A stretch of DNA of 64,000 nucleotides from positions 147,451,245 to 147,515,244 of the forward strand of contig CM024760.1 in the NCBI GenBank assembly GCA_014218235.1, given 5' to 3'. The first letter of the stretch is position 1. Each line of letters starts with the position of its first letter. Of this stretch, positions 1-10,569 are shown one piece after another. The notes under the pieces are model-generated. The model saw nothing but the letters and a program-made list of their open reading frames with translations. It had not been told where the DNA came from and did not search any database. The DNA comes from Colocasia esculenta. Its lineage: Eukaryota > Streptophyta > Magnoliopsida > Alismatales > Araceae. The position numbers and the translations under genes are program-made.

Positions 1-398
1 TAGTATACTCATCTATACAATTTTTTCTTACAAACTTTATCCATCCCCAACCACTAAACATGTACATGCGACCAGCCCAACTTGGACGAATGATTGGATA
101 ATATCTTTGTCCATTCTAATCTTGTACAGCAATGATGATTCTTTTTCTTTCTTTCAACTGCTGGCGCTCGTCTGCACTTAACATCCTCATTATCTTCCTC
201 ATTTTCGATTTCACCACAATAAGTCCATCATGCAATCTTCTTATATCGAATCGCAAGATCTTTCGTTTGAAAAGAGTTGTAGTTTTATAGTCCTCATTTT
301 GTCCTATCACCGTATCAACCATGATAGCATGTTGGTCCATTTCCATCTAGTTAAATAAATTGTAATCAGTTTAACAAATAAATGAGAACATAACTTAA
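1..398. other. AT-rich stretch, one unrecognised minus-strand ORF
   Basis: The sequence is AT-rich. A minus-strand open frame from 346 to 116 encodes 76 residues that are rich in Lys/Arg and end KERKRIIIAVQD. I recognise no family and see no intron-exon structure around it. It could be the tail of a gene lying left of the window or chance. Confidence 0.15.
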
Positions 399-1157
399 AA
401 ATATAGTTATCATGTAAGTTTGCAAAATATTACAATGAATAAAAAATTGCAAGGTCCTACCAAAACCATCCATTTTTGTATTTGTCTACCAAAGCAGTCA
501 AAGAAACCAAAGCATATAAAATTTAAGGAACTAAATATTTTGCATAAGAAAATGATATAAATTAAATTCATTTATGCAATGTAATGTTTGTAATAAACAT
601 TGGAAAGTTATACTTTTCCTATTACATACTTTCCACCTAGGTCACACCTAGATGCAAAGATTTAAGTTGTGTTGGTGTACTCTTGCATATTTTTTTCTTA
701 TTTTAGTGGATCAAGATAGGAGATTTCCAACTATGACAACTTACTCAGATGAGGATAGTAGAGTAGTGACAGGAATAAAAAATATAGTTATCATGTAAGT
801 TTGCAAAATATTACAATGAATAAAAAATTGCAAGGTCCTACTAAAACCATCCATTTTTGTATTTGTCTACCAAAGCAGTCAAAGAAACCAAAGCATATAA
901 AATTTAAGGAACTAAATATTTTGCATAAGAAAATGATAAAAATTAAATTCATTTATGCAATGTAATGTTTGTAATAAACATTGGAAAGTTATACTTTTCC
1001 TATTACATACTTTCCACCTAGGTCACACCTAGATACAAAGATTTAAGTTGTGTTGGTGTACTCTTGCAAGTTTTTTTTCTTATTTTAGTGGATCAAGATG
1101 GGAGATTTCCATCTATGACAACCTTCTCAGATGAGGACAGTGGAGTAGTGACAGGAC
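399..1157. repeat. ~380-bp tandem duplication (2 copies)
   Basis: Two head-to-tail copies, about 399-775 and 780-1157, with a period near 381 bp. Both start near ATATAGTTATCATGTAAG and both end GTGACAGGA, with only scattered substitutions between them. The similarity indicates a fairly young local duplication. No coding capacity is seen. Confidence 0.85.
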
Positions 1158-1570
1158 CCTAGGATTATTTAGGTCTTTCTATAGTATTTTTTCATTTGTG
1201 TTGTGGAGACTTAGTTGTTGACATAGTAGAAAAGATATGTTTTTTTGAGTTGGTAGGGTTTTTTTTTAACATAGATAAATCTCTTTTATCTCTTAGTACC
1301 AAAAAAAACCATACTATAACATATAATCCTACTGCTGGTACTAAGAGTACTGTTTAAACTGTAGGTAGACTCTAAATCAATTTAGTTTTATTTATTCACC
1401 TTTTGCACATCTCTTTATGTAGTTATATATAAGTATTCATCTATGTATATATCAATATATATTTCAAATAGCATCATTTGCATATAATTACTGAAGAGGA
1501 TTACTTAGGAAATTCTGATCTATGCGGCTGGTTGTTAATGACAGGTTTTAATTTGAATATTTTACTGTCA

Positions 1571-1735
1571 GATTTTAATCCTACTGTCATCTTCTACTGT
1601 AAAACAGGAGAGATTTTAATCCTACTGTAAGATTTTAATCCTACTGTAAAACATGAGAGATTTTAATCCTACTGTCAGATTTTAATCCTACTGTAAAAAA
1701 GGAGAGATTTTTACTGTCAGATTCTAATCCTACTG
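1571..1735. repeat. Short degenerate array of a 17-bp motif
   Basis: The motif GATTTTAATCCTACTGT recurs at about 1571, 1612, 1630, 1660 and 1677, with a variant near 1720. The spacers resemble AAAACAGGAGA. The array lies between two copies (about 1328-1395 and 1726-1795) of a longer direct repeat containing GTAGGTAGACTCTAAATCAA, so the whole block looks like replication-slippage expansion. Confidence 0.65.
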
Positions 1736-2225
1736 CTGGTACTAAGAGCATTGTTTAAACTGTAGGTAGACTCTAAATCAATTTAATTTTATTTATTTAC
1801 TAAGAGCATTGTTTACTAAGAAAACTGTTTACTGTAAAATAGGAGTTCATCTGTCATTGATAAGCATGCAACAAATGTAAAACAGGAGAGATTTCACATT
1901 TTGTTTCTCCTACAGAAATTTTCTGGGGTGAGCTTTCAAAGGGCAGAGAAATGATGGTTGATGTATATCACTTGCCAATTATTTCTACTGCAGATAAATT
2001 ATTTAGAGAATTTCTTCTGGCTTAAATATGTTTCCATTATTTACTTTACATTTGGTCTTTATATAGGCAGTGAATCATTTTCCTTGAGATGTCTTCTTTA
2101 CTTTTGCATAAAGGAGCCTAACCAAGGGTGGGGCGGTGGGGTGGGGGTGGCCGGCTAGCTATTTTCCTTTCATTTAGAGTTGTGTTTTCCTTTATTTCTT
2201 TCAATTTTCAGAATAGATATATATG

Positions 2226-2533
2226 ATCATGACAACCCTACCACTATATTTCAGGTCATTGCTACATTACAGAAGGAGTGAAATGATCTATAAGACTAAA
2301 TTTTCATGCTTTTAGTATATATACATTAAGAACAAAAAAATACATACTGAGGCAATTAGAAATTGGAGATAATCTAAGTATGAATGTATTGATGCACTCC
2401 ATAGGTGGAGGTAACCAAATATAGTGAAACCAAGAGACGATAGTTCAGGGGCTTTTGTATAGAGCTCAGTGTACAATTTTCCAGATCTATGAGACTCCCA
2501 GTTAAATCCCTGGAGAAGTAGGTTCAATTTGTA
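2226..2533. repeat. Dispersed repeat, family A (copy 1)
   Basis: This segment contains GGTCATTGCTACATTACA followed by GGAGTGAAATGATCTATA and a run ending near GAGATAATCTAAGTA. The same ordered blocks occur at about 21015-21210 and 21785-21960. It is a dispersed non-coding repeat of unknown class. The three-way match is visible directly in the sequence. Confidence 0.6.
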
Positions 2534-2646
2534 TAGTTTCGGGGCTTTTGTATAGGCAGGAGCACTGAATCGTTGCCACTATATACTATACTATATGCAG
2601 ACATTTTGTTTGTTTCGTAGGAGTGCATATTCGTCATTGAGAAACA

Positions 2647-2783
2647 CTATTTACTCGGTTGCTCGAATAAATAATTTATCTAATTAAATACGGAATTAGT
2701 CGACTGATAAATTAAGTAGCCGATCAATTCCGTACTGGGTAAGGTAAATGATTTATCCGGCGAATTGAGTAGACGTAATTTCC
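2647..2783. repeat. Imperfect long inverted repeat (MITE-like hairpin)
   Basis: The left arm, reading through TACGGAATTAGTCG near 2690, matches the reverse complement of the right arm, which reads CGATCAATTCCGTA near 2725. The match extends outward through GAATAAATAATTTATC and TACTC on both sides with several mismatches. The whole folds as a ~137-bp hairpin. I see no target duplication, so its class is unknown. Confidence 0.5.
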
Positions 2784-3194
2784 TTTAATTAGTCTTTTGC
2801 ATAAGTCACAGCGAAACAAAAAAACTGTCGGTGCCGAAGAATGTTTGTTCTTCGTCAGGAGCATCAGTTTTTTGTGCGATTCTTTGTTTGATTAATGATC
2901 ATGTTTAGGATCTGAAATGTTTAAATTTTCATAAGCTTTTTTGTTCGTTTGCATGGGCTCTGACCGTCAGCTGTTGATCAGGTCTGCGGATTTCTCAAAT
3001 TTTGGCCTTTCTGCAGGAGTTCCAAACTCCCACAAGGTGGTCATGGAAGTAGGACTCTGATTTTGCTAAACAGAAGAACATGTGTCCCATCACTGCTTTG
3101 CCATACATGATAAGATTAACAACCGGATAAATAAGACTGCATGCAGAGTGAAACAAAAGGGTCAAAGGATCTCAGAATCTGAGGTAGGAAATAC

Positions 3195-3290
3195 CCCACA
3201 TGCATGTGTGGATACCTGCATCAAGTGGAAATTTCTGATCTCCACATGCATGTGTGGATACCTGCATCAAGTGGAAATTTCTGATCTCCA
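3195..3290. repeat. 48-bp tandem duplication
   Basis: A unit running from CCACATGCATGTGTGGATAC to GGAAATTTCTGATCT is present twice, back to back and nearly identical. The unit contains the palindrome CACATGCATGTG. Confidence 0.85.
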
Positions 3291-3299
3291 AGTACTTCC

Positions 3300-4798
3300 A
3301 TCATTTTGGAAACCCCCCCTGTTGAACTGCAGGTTAATTCTAAAACTAATAATGGGTCCTCTTTTATAGGGTCTAGGTAGTTGTCTAAGACCCAAAGAAA
3401 CATCCATGGAAGGACATGTTTGCTCCCTGGAAGGACATGTTTGTTTGATCAGATCTATGTAGAAGATTTTAGGATTGGATTCAGAGGATAAAGTTGGGTT
3501 TGGATGGTCATGACTTAATTTTTCCATTTGGAACGAATAAACCTGGAGATTAGACTCAAGCTGGTTTGCATAGCACTGTACCAACTGAAGAGTAGCACAA
3601 TTTGCACTGAGTTGGTCAGAGTCGAGTTGGGTCTTGATGGGACCATCAGGTGGACTCAACTTGGTGACTTGTAAATGTAGTCAAAAGCTGGTCCGACTGA
3701 TGTGATATGGCACTTATTGGACTGATCAGGTAAACCATGGGATATATGGCATCCAATGAGTGGGACATAATGGTGAAAGTATTTGTCACCTTCGAAAAGA
3801 AAAAAAAAAGGGAAAAAATGTTGAAATTGTTTGGTCTACTGACGGTCACAAAGTCTAAGAGATATCATGTTTGACTTGATGGTCATGGGTAACATCAATC
3901 ATATGAGCAGTGTCCATGCCAAAGTACCCATGGCTGTTACATATATTCTTGCTTGAGTTGTTTGTATGAGTTGAACAATTTAATTATAATCACTTAAACA
4001 TGCAATGAAAACCATGCCAGAACTCTGACTTTAAAAAATGAATAGATATTTACCTATCTTTTGATGTCAGTGACTATAAATATATTAACAGTGTCAGAAC
4101 CTCTAATCACCTTATAAGTTTGTTTTCGTATTTTGTGAACTATCTAATAAGGCTTAAAACACATTAAAAGATTAAGTACACTGGGTTTTCAGGAATAGTA
4201 ATTAAGTACACCAGTTTAACTATTAAAAGATTACATAACAGAGTCAGTTAACTGGAAACTGAACTCTTTATCTTTTGAACACAGGGCATTCCTCATCAAG
4301 TAAGAATAAGAATGCCATGGTTATTATAATATGTTGCTCAAAATGCAGAGCCAGTTAACTGGAAACTAACATTCAATCAGATGAATAGAATTGTAGTTTA
4401 AGTGAAGACATACTATAAAAAAAGATTCTAAAAGTATAATGTCTGTGTACAGTCTAAAAAATATCTATAATATGTTTATAACAATATTCACCTATATTAA
4501 TATTATATAACAGAGCCAGACGGGTATAGAAACTGAACTCTTAAAAATCGGGAAGAATTGGACACACTGAGGAAATATCCAATTCAGTCTAGGTAACTCT
4601 CTCAAAGAAATAAAATAGTTGCATAACAGATCTATTATACAATGCTTCAAACATATGATGTTTCTTCATACTACCACTTCACCTGATACCTGGTCCAATT
4701 GCCATTGTACACTGGTGATCACCATCTACACTATGGCTTAATGTTTGAACTGTTCCTGAGCTGGATACAATGCCTATCCAGAACTCCTGTTAGGGTAT
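3300..4798. other. Gene-free AT-rich stretch
   Basis: Open frames here are short and give low-complexity or unrecognised peptides. Fragments such as AGAGCCAGTTAACTGGAAACT recur within about 100-200 bp, pointing to old local duplication. I see no gene, element terminus or RNA gene. Confidence 0.4.
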
Positions 4799-5188
4799 TG
4801 TCCTACTACTTCTCACTTTCCCGATTCACTGTGCCTTCTATATGTTAAAGTTCTGAATTATGTTTCCTACAGCAGTGCTCAGAATGCATATAAAATGCTG
4901 ACATGTACATCAAAACTACATTTAGTGTTACTATTACATTAAATGGGCTGAACATGTAAACTGTCATGAAAATTTTCAGTTGACAGTAAACATTGTCCTA
5001 CTACTTCTCACTTTCCCGATTCACTGTGCCTTCTATATGTTAAAGTTCTGAATTATGTTTCCTACAGCAGTGTTCAGAATGCATCTAAAATGCTGACATA
5101 TACATCAAAACTACATTTAGTGTTACTAAAAATTAAATGGGCAGAACATGTAAACTGTCAATAGAATTTTTAGTTGACAGTAAACATT
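4799..5188. repeat. 195-bp tandem duplication
   Basis: TCCTACTACTTCTCACTTTC begins at 4801 and again at 4996, and the matching sequence runs to GTTGACAGTAAACATT at the end of each copy. Differences are few. It directly abuts repeat family B. Confidence 0.85.
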
Positions 5189-5235
5189 AAAAACTCTCAC
5201 CATTTGAGAGCTTAGGTGGCATATACCAACAACAT

Positions 5236-5452
5236 GAACGGGGGGAAATTTGGGGAAAAACCGTTGAGTACCTATCTGAAAATGGCGACTGTGAGGCAGC
5301 GACGGGAAGGCTGCAAGCTCGACGATGCTAGCGCGAGGCACTTTTAATTGAGACTTCAAATCTTCCAAACTGGAAGAAAATGGACAGAAAAAGATCAGGC
5401 ACAGAGAAGAATATTGAAAAGGATACCACTGATAAATCTTAAACAGAACCAA
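5236..5452. repeat. Dispersed repeat, family B (copy 1)
   Basis: The segment from GGGGGAAATTTGGGG through GAAAATGGCGACTGTGAGG to AGCAGTAATGTAGAGTA is repeated at 20590-20798, after the CACTA element. Copy 1 has about 40 extra bases in the middle. On the minus strand both copies can be read as a similar peptide containing VELAAFPS and PHSRHFQ, which hints at former coding sequence. I recognise no family. Confidence 0.6.
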
Positions 5453-5640
5453 AGATAAGCAGTAATGTAGAGTAATTTGTACCAGTTAATGAAATAGATA
5501 GATAGCTAATTATCAGGCATATTAAATATATAATATATTGTTGATAAGGTGGCAATGTTTCAACTGCCACCCCATGCTGGTCATAAAACTGTAAAACATA
5601 AAATACCAGGAACATAAGCATAAATCAAATTATGTGAAAC

Positions 5641-5850
5641 ATGGAGCTGTGGCAACAACGTCTAATGTACAGACAACTCCAAGAGTATCAGAGGCAGCAT
5701 CAACTTGAACAATTAGATCAGGAAGCAAGACAGCAGAACTCCTCAAATGAGTTTTCTGGTATTGCAAAGCAGGTTGCCGCCGATCAGTTACCCTTGGTAG
5801 TAAATGGCATGCCCATTCATGATATCAAGCAAAATATGATCAGACAATGA
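5641..5850 (+). pseudogene. Fragment of a glutamine-rich plant protein (dentin sialophosphoprotein-like)
   Basis: An open frame of 69 codons starts MELWQQRLMYRQLQEYQRQ and contains an EARQQNS segment followed by LVVNGMPIHD. From memory this pattern, a Gln-rich helix followed by an INGxPxHDAS-type block, resembles the middle of large plant nuclear proteins annotated as dentin sialophosphoprotein-like, whose function is poorly known. Only one short block is present. It loses the expected reading after MPIHD and meets a stop at 5848. No flanking exons are recognised, so it is probably a relic or one isolated exon. The family assignment is tentative, while the coding-like composition is clear compared with its AT-rich surroundings. 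Confidence 0.4.
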
Positions 5851-5893
5851 ATAAAACTGCCATGGCATGCTCAGAGTACATAGAAGTTTAAAC

Positions 5894-5921
5894 ACTCCCA
5901 ATACACACTTGTATTGGGAGT
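5894..5921. repeat. Perfect 12-bp inverted repeat, 4-bp loop
   Basis: ACTCCCAATACA at 5894-5905 pairs with TGTATTGGGAGT at 5910-5921 across the loop CACT, and T-rich sequence follows. It lies just after the Gln-rich fragment. It would form a stable short hairpin in DNA or RNA, with unknown role. Confidence 0.7.
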
Positions 5922-5949
5922 TCTTTTGCAGGAAATGTTTATTGCTCAT

Positions 5950-6800
5950 GGTGCATGTTAATCATATAAGAAAATTCATGGGCAATCTTTTAGATCAGGT
6001 CACCAGTTGGAAATATTAAAAGCCTGGACCAAAAATCTGAAAGCAGGAATGGCAGTTTCCCTAAGACATTGAGTTGGATTTGCACTGACCTGTTAATTAA
6101 GTTTAAAAGGTGTTGTATGCTCCTTGATCTGCTCCAGATGCCTGGAAAAGAAAAGCACTTAAAAAATTAACCTCCCAATCATCGATTAAATACAGAAAAT
6201 CCATAAACACTTAAAACCAAAAAATTCAGGGAGGATCTGTGATGGGTGTTAAGGGAGAGAAGGTATAAAATAGACAGAAAATCTATATAATAGACAATTA
6301 TAATATCAAGGGTAATCTTTTGAGTACACATAAAGTATGAGAATTCTTTTCCTGCATAAAATCTTGTTTTTGAAATTTTGCAGGGTGTACCTTTTCACAG
6401 TGCTTATTATTATTATTCTTTGTCATAAAATAATTAATATCTTTTCTGATACTTTGGACTTATCATTCTTTTATGATCTTTGTTACTCATTCTTTTATTT
6501 TGGGAATGAGAAGTTCCCTACAACAGTGCTATGTTTCCCTCTTTTTATACCGACTAAAATCTAGAAACACTCAAAACATACATGAATGACCTGATAGTGC
6601 CATGGATGTTATCAAGCTACTGTCAGTACTATAGATATATAGAAGCTCAAACAGAATATAGTTGTATAATTCCACTTGACATTTATTATTAAATCTAGGT
6701 TACTGCTTTTATTATTTGCTCTTAGAAAAAAAGTTGTCACTGGCTAGTGGTCTGTCCTATAATTCTGTTTAAAGAAAAGGAACCATGATTATTAGACAAT
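5950..6800. other. Gene-free AT-rich stretch
   Basis: Only short AT-rich frames are present, for example one at 6337-6564 with a hydrophobic low-complexity product. No family is recognised and no element ends are seen. Confidence 0.35.
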
Positions 6801-6807
6801 TATTTGA

Positions 6808-6917
6808 CATTCCTGTCTGAGCATAAGCAAGATTGACCATTCCATAACACTCCACAGATGATGGGTTCTGGAAGTGGCATGCTCAGGCACTGGCCATGGC
6901 ATGCTCAGACAGGAATG
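6808..6917. repeat. Perfect 16-bp inverted repeat with 78-bp loop
   Basis: CATTCCTGTCTGAGCA (6808-6823) is exactly complementary to TGCTCAGACAGGAATG (6902-6917). The loop also contains a GGCATGCTCAG repeat and the palindrome TGCCATGGCA. The 110-bp foldback is in the size range of small hairpin RNAs, but the pairing does not continue into the loop. Confidence 0.65.
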
Positions 6918-7140
6918 GCAGCAGCAACAATGATGGCACCCAAATGTGGGGTGTGGGCTGGGAATTATATAATACATATACATTCACTTAATAATTTTTT
7001 TTCTATGGTTTCATATGCACATTAAAACAGTAAAGAAGGAGTGTGTGAGATTCTGTATCTCTATCCTAGATGTAGCCTTATTTCACTTGAGGTTTTACTG
7101 ATAATTGGCTAGGATGATTAATATGTTGAGGCAATGCATC

Positions 7141-7407
7141 TAATAGCTTTAAATGGCTCTTGGCAGAACATAGACCAACATTTCTAATCTAATGTTGGGT
7201 TCACAATATAGGTTTTTTGGGAGATTCTGTGTCATTCCTGAATTTTTGGGAGATAGAGAGGTGTATCAATCATAATGTAATAGGTTTGAATGACTATTGG
7301 CAGAACAAAGACCAAAATTTCTAATCTAATGTGGGGTTCACAGTATAGGTTTTTTGGGAGAATCTGTGTCATTCCTGTCTTTTTGGGAGATAGAGTGGTG
7401 TATCAAT
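7141..7407. repeat. 137-bp tandem duplication
   Basis: TGGCAGAACA at 7161 and at 7298, then matching sequence through GGTTCACA, TTTTTTGGGAGA and GTGTATCAAT, define two copies with a 137-bp period. The unit ends about 135 bp before the CACTA insertion. Confidence 0.8.
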
Positions 7408-7545
7408 AATTAAAACAAAACAAAAATTAAGACAATTATAGCAGTCAGAAATTAATTTTATTTTCCAGGGCTTTGTTGATTGATTTGTTGTTTACCTCTT
7501 TTGTTTCGATGTCATGTGAATATTAATTTTCTTCTTCACATAGTG

Positions 7546-7620
7546 CACTACAAGAAATTGGGTCTATACCCACAGATTTTACCTACGGTAGGGTAATACG
7601 TAGGTATAAACAAGAATTAC
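7546..7620 (+). repeat. CACTA left terminal inverted repeat and subterminal motifs
   Basis: CACTACAAGAAATTGGGTCT pairs imperfectly over about 23 bp with the reverse complement of the right end (CACTACAAAAAAAGGACCTA). The first eight bases are identical. ACCTACGG and ACGTAGGT motifs follow within 70 bp and are repeated near the other end, as subterminal transposase-binding repeats usually are. Confidence 0.85.
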
Positions 7621-8119
7621 ATACACTAAAAGCATCCATTGTAAGGTTACACATACAATTATTTTAATCGTATATATACATGTACATATAGTTACAGTTT
7701 TACATAATAATGTGTAAAAATAGTAATTTTAGTTACAATTTACCAAAAAATATAAGAAAAAGTTAGAATATACTTATGAAAATTTTAAAATATATGTATT
7801 AGTCCATTCGTAACATCCAAAAACAAAAAAAACCATAGGTCCAGGGTTTAGTTTTGGCGGCATTGCTTTCCATTTCCGGCGGGAAATGAAAAAAGGCTGG
7901 ATTTAGGGGTTTCCCTTGTGTGGGATATCCCTTCCACCACCATCTCCAAACCCATCATCGTTGTTCACTCCTTGGTCTCTCCTCTATCATCTTCTTTCAC
8001 TGGTCTTTGTGAAATGAGGTCTGCTGGTCTCTCCTCTATCGTCTTCTTCCACTGTAGCTCCTAATTAACTGGTCTCCATTCCTAGGCTGGCTGCCAGCGG
8101 CTACTGCTACTTCACAGGG

Positions 8120-8892
8120 CAGGAGGAACCACACCTAAGGCGACTGGGGTTTGAACCCCTGCATGCAGCTGCAGATGGGGGAGTCATTGGTGTTACAGAT
8201 GCCGAAGGGGCCGCAGGGGCTAACGCTGTCGCACTGGTCCTTGGGCGCGAACCAGAACCGGTTCCACAACTTGGTGCCCTTGATCCACACCACATGCTCC
8301 ACCAAGCCCAGCCTTGACAGGACGGTGTTGTTCAGGATGTCGAACTGGTGGTACACCTCGTCGGCGCTATTGTGGAACTTGAAGGTGAACATATCATAGG
8401 TTTTCATCTCCGGGATGCTGCTGAAGGCTGCCCGATCCATGGCCCCGTCCTCCACAACCGCGCTGCCCCCTGCACCAGGAAGATTTGTGGGTCGCCCTGC
8501 ACATCCACGACCATCGAGTACTGTGTCAACACTGGATCATTCGCTCTCCTCCACGAAGTGATGTTGCAGTTCCTCCCTACCCGCAGGTCCTAACCTAGCT
8601 TCATGGCCAACAGCAGGGAGTCTGTTGGGTAATCAAAGCTCTGCCAGGTAGGGGCACCACCACCAGAGCCGGTCACCACGATGTTTGCGCTATCCAGGAC
8701 CCTGGCGACAGGGCTAGCGACCCCCTCTGTCGCCCCAGTCAACCAGTACACCTCCCCCCTGGCATCGGAGAGGACCAGGCTGCCATTGCTGTGGAAGGAT
8801 AGTAGACCGGTGGAGTTGTTGATGCCCCGGTTCCAGTTGGCCACCCAGATGACGGTCTGCAGGGAGATGGTATTGTACCAGATGCCAGGCAA
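8120..8892 (-). pseudogene. G-type lectin S-receptor-like kinase, extracellular-domain fragment
   Basis: Read on the minus strand, 8892-8590 encodes part of the bulb-lectin domain: VIWVANWNRG, then SNGSLVLSDARGEVYW, then WQSFDYPTDSLL. A stop (TAG) sits where Trp is expected after AMKLG, and the reading continues through NITSWRRANDP. After a frame change near 8460 it covers the S-locus glycoprotein region with IPEMKTYDMFTF and LWNRFWFAPKDQCD, then the Cys-rich segment CGPFGICNTNDSPICSCMQG. The PAN and kinase domains are absent. Such receptors sit in the plasma membrane and signal in self-recognition or defence. Here it is a dead captured fragment inside the CACTA element, opposite in strand to the other captured genes. 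The family call is firm; the exact member is unknown. Confidence 0.85.
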
Positions 8893-8897
8893 AATTT

Positions 8898-9066
8898 AGG
8901 CAAGGGTGGCTAGGTTCTTGAGCTTTAACTAGCTTTCTTTTTGATGTCCTTGCCACTATTATTGTGTCAGTGTTTTATTTGGTCTATTATTCTTCTCAGT
9001 GCAAGGGTGGCTAGGTGATTGAGCTTTAACTATAAGTTTTCTTTTTGAGGTCCTTGCCACTATTTC
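8898..9066. repeat. ~102-bp spaced direct duplication
   Basis: GCAAGGGTGGCTAGGT, TTGAGCTTTAACTA and GTCCTTGCCACTATT appear in the same order at about 8898-8962 and 9001-9066. The copies lie between the receptor-kinase and SF3B2 fragments and may mark a capture junction. Confidence 0.65.
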
Positions 9067-9214
9067 TGCTGAAATTTAAAGAGCCAGGTTTGAACCCTAG
9101 GCTCCCCTTAAACCACCTCAGATTGATGGGACATTGTTTATGATAATGATATTATTTATTTTTTGTTATTTATTTGTATTAGATTGTGATATTTTGTTAC
9201 TCTTGTACTTTCAG

Positions 9215-10442
9215 ACCTATATTGAGAAAGAAGATAGCAAGAAGTTGAACCAGTAGGAGCGGGAACGCATGCAACCAAAAATGGGGAAAAAGGATATCGA
9301 TTATTAGGTTTGCTTTTGTGTGCGTGTTTTTTCTTTTAATTTCACATCCTGCAATTATAGTTATGGGTGTTTAGTATCCTTTTTTTTTTATAGTTCTATC
9401 ACTTCTACTGCCTCTTTTGACTGAGATTCACTAAAAATCTTGTAGAGGTTCTTCATGATGCATTTTTCAAATATCAAACAAAGCTGAAATTGACCACCCA
9501 TGGTGACCTTTACTATGAAGGGAAAGAATTTGAGGTACTTTATGCAAAGCACGTTATGTTTGTTTGGTTATCTTGTGTGAAAAATTTAGAAGACATTAGT
9601 GCCGTGCCAGTTTTCCTTTACTCTTTTGTTTTATGACAAGCATTCCTGTATTCCTTGTCACTAAATTAAGAAACTGCCAGCAATTGCAAAAATTGTTTTT
9701 GTTGCATCCGTCCATGCTATTCTTAATTCACTATTCCTGTAAATCATGCACAATAGGTTATGTTAAGGGAGATGAAGCTAGGAATGCTAGCTGTCCCAAG
9801 AACTGAAGGAAGCCCTTGGTATGCCTGATGGTGCCCCTCCTCCATGGCTAATCAATATGCAAGTCAGTTGCTTAGAGGCTATGTTGAGATCTCAAAAAGG
9901 TTCACAGAACTGGAACTGATAGGGGCCAGTTCTGATTCCGGTTCTTGCTCAACGTGGGGCCGGTCCCCTAGGTTTGTTTTATAAAAAGTAATGCAAAAAG
10001 TTTAAATATAATCACAATGTTTAAAGCCCTAATCTTTATTTAATTTGTAATTTTCAACCTGAATCAAGTTGTTAATCCTTAATTTCATTTGATTGGAGTC
10101 TCAAATATGTTAATCACTAAGTTTATGACTTGATTTTTTAATTTATTCAAAATTGTCCCTTTTGTTTGAAAATATTGCATATCGTTTAATTGTTTTAAAG
10201 AACTTGCTGATGAGGCCCTAGAATCTGTTTAGCTGGATTGGGGACGTCTAGTTCCAATTCGGTTCTCCTGATCCCAGTGTGGACTGGTTGGTTCTGCAAA
10301 TCTTGATGCCAAATGCCTCTTTGTAAACTAATTAAAATTTGTGTGGATAGAGGTATGGCCTCCCACCATCGTATCCTCATCTGAAAATTCCTGGCTTGAA
10401 TGCTCCAATCCCGCTTGGAGTTAGCTTTGGATATCATCCTAG
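9215..10442 (+). pseudogene. SF3B2: Splicing factor 3B subunit 2 (SF3B145) gene fragment, four exons with introns
   Basis: Four exon-like blocks with consensus splice borders follow the order of plant SF3B2, a U2 snRNP component that helps branch-point recognition. Block 1 (9215-9307) contains YIEKEDSKKL and MQPKMGKKDIDY. Block 2 (9448-9534) contains VLHDAFFKYQTK and HGDLYYEGKEFE. Block 3 (9757-9862) contains QELKEALGMPDGAPPPWL. Block 4 (10351-10442) contains YPHLKIPGLNAPIPLGVSF and ends at a GT. Defects are two TAG stops in block 1 (one in place of the expected terminal CAG) and a 4-base insertion in block 3 after ATGCTA. Introns show it was copied from genomic DNA, not mRNA. It covers roughly the PSP-domain region only. 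It is followed 130 bp later by the ARL1 fragment. Dead. Confidence 0.9.
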
Positions 10443-10569
10443 GTAGTATTACCTCCATCAAATATATATTGAACATTCTTTTACTCTCAATATAATATTT
10501 ATTCATGTTCATCTTTGAACTCAATCATTTGCCACTTATCATTTACCAATCTATATTTGATCTTCAGAC

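Noticed and set aside
1571..1735. Short repeats with spacers resembling a CRISPR array
   Set aside because: Repeat spacing is irregular and the spacers are similar to each other; simple slippage explains it.
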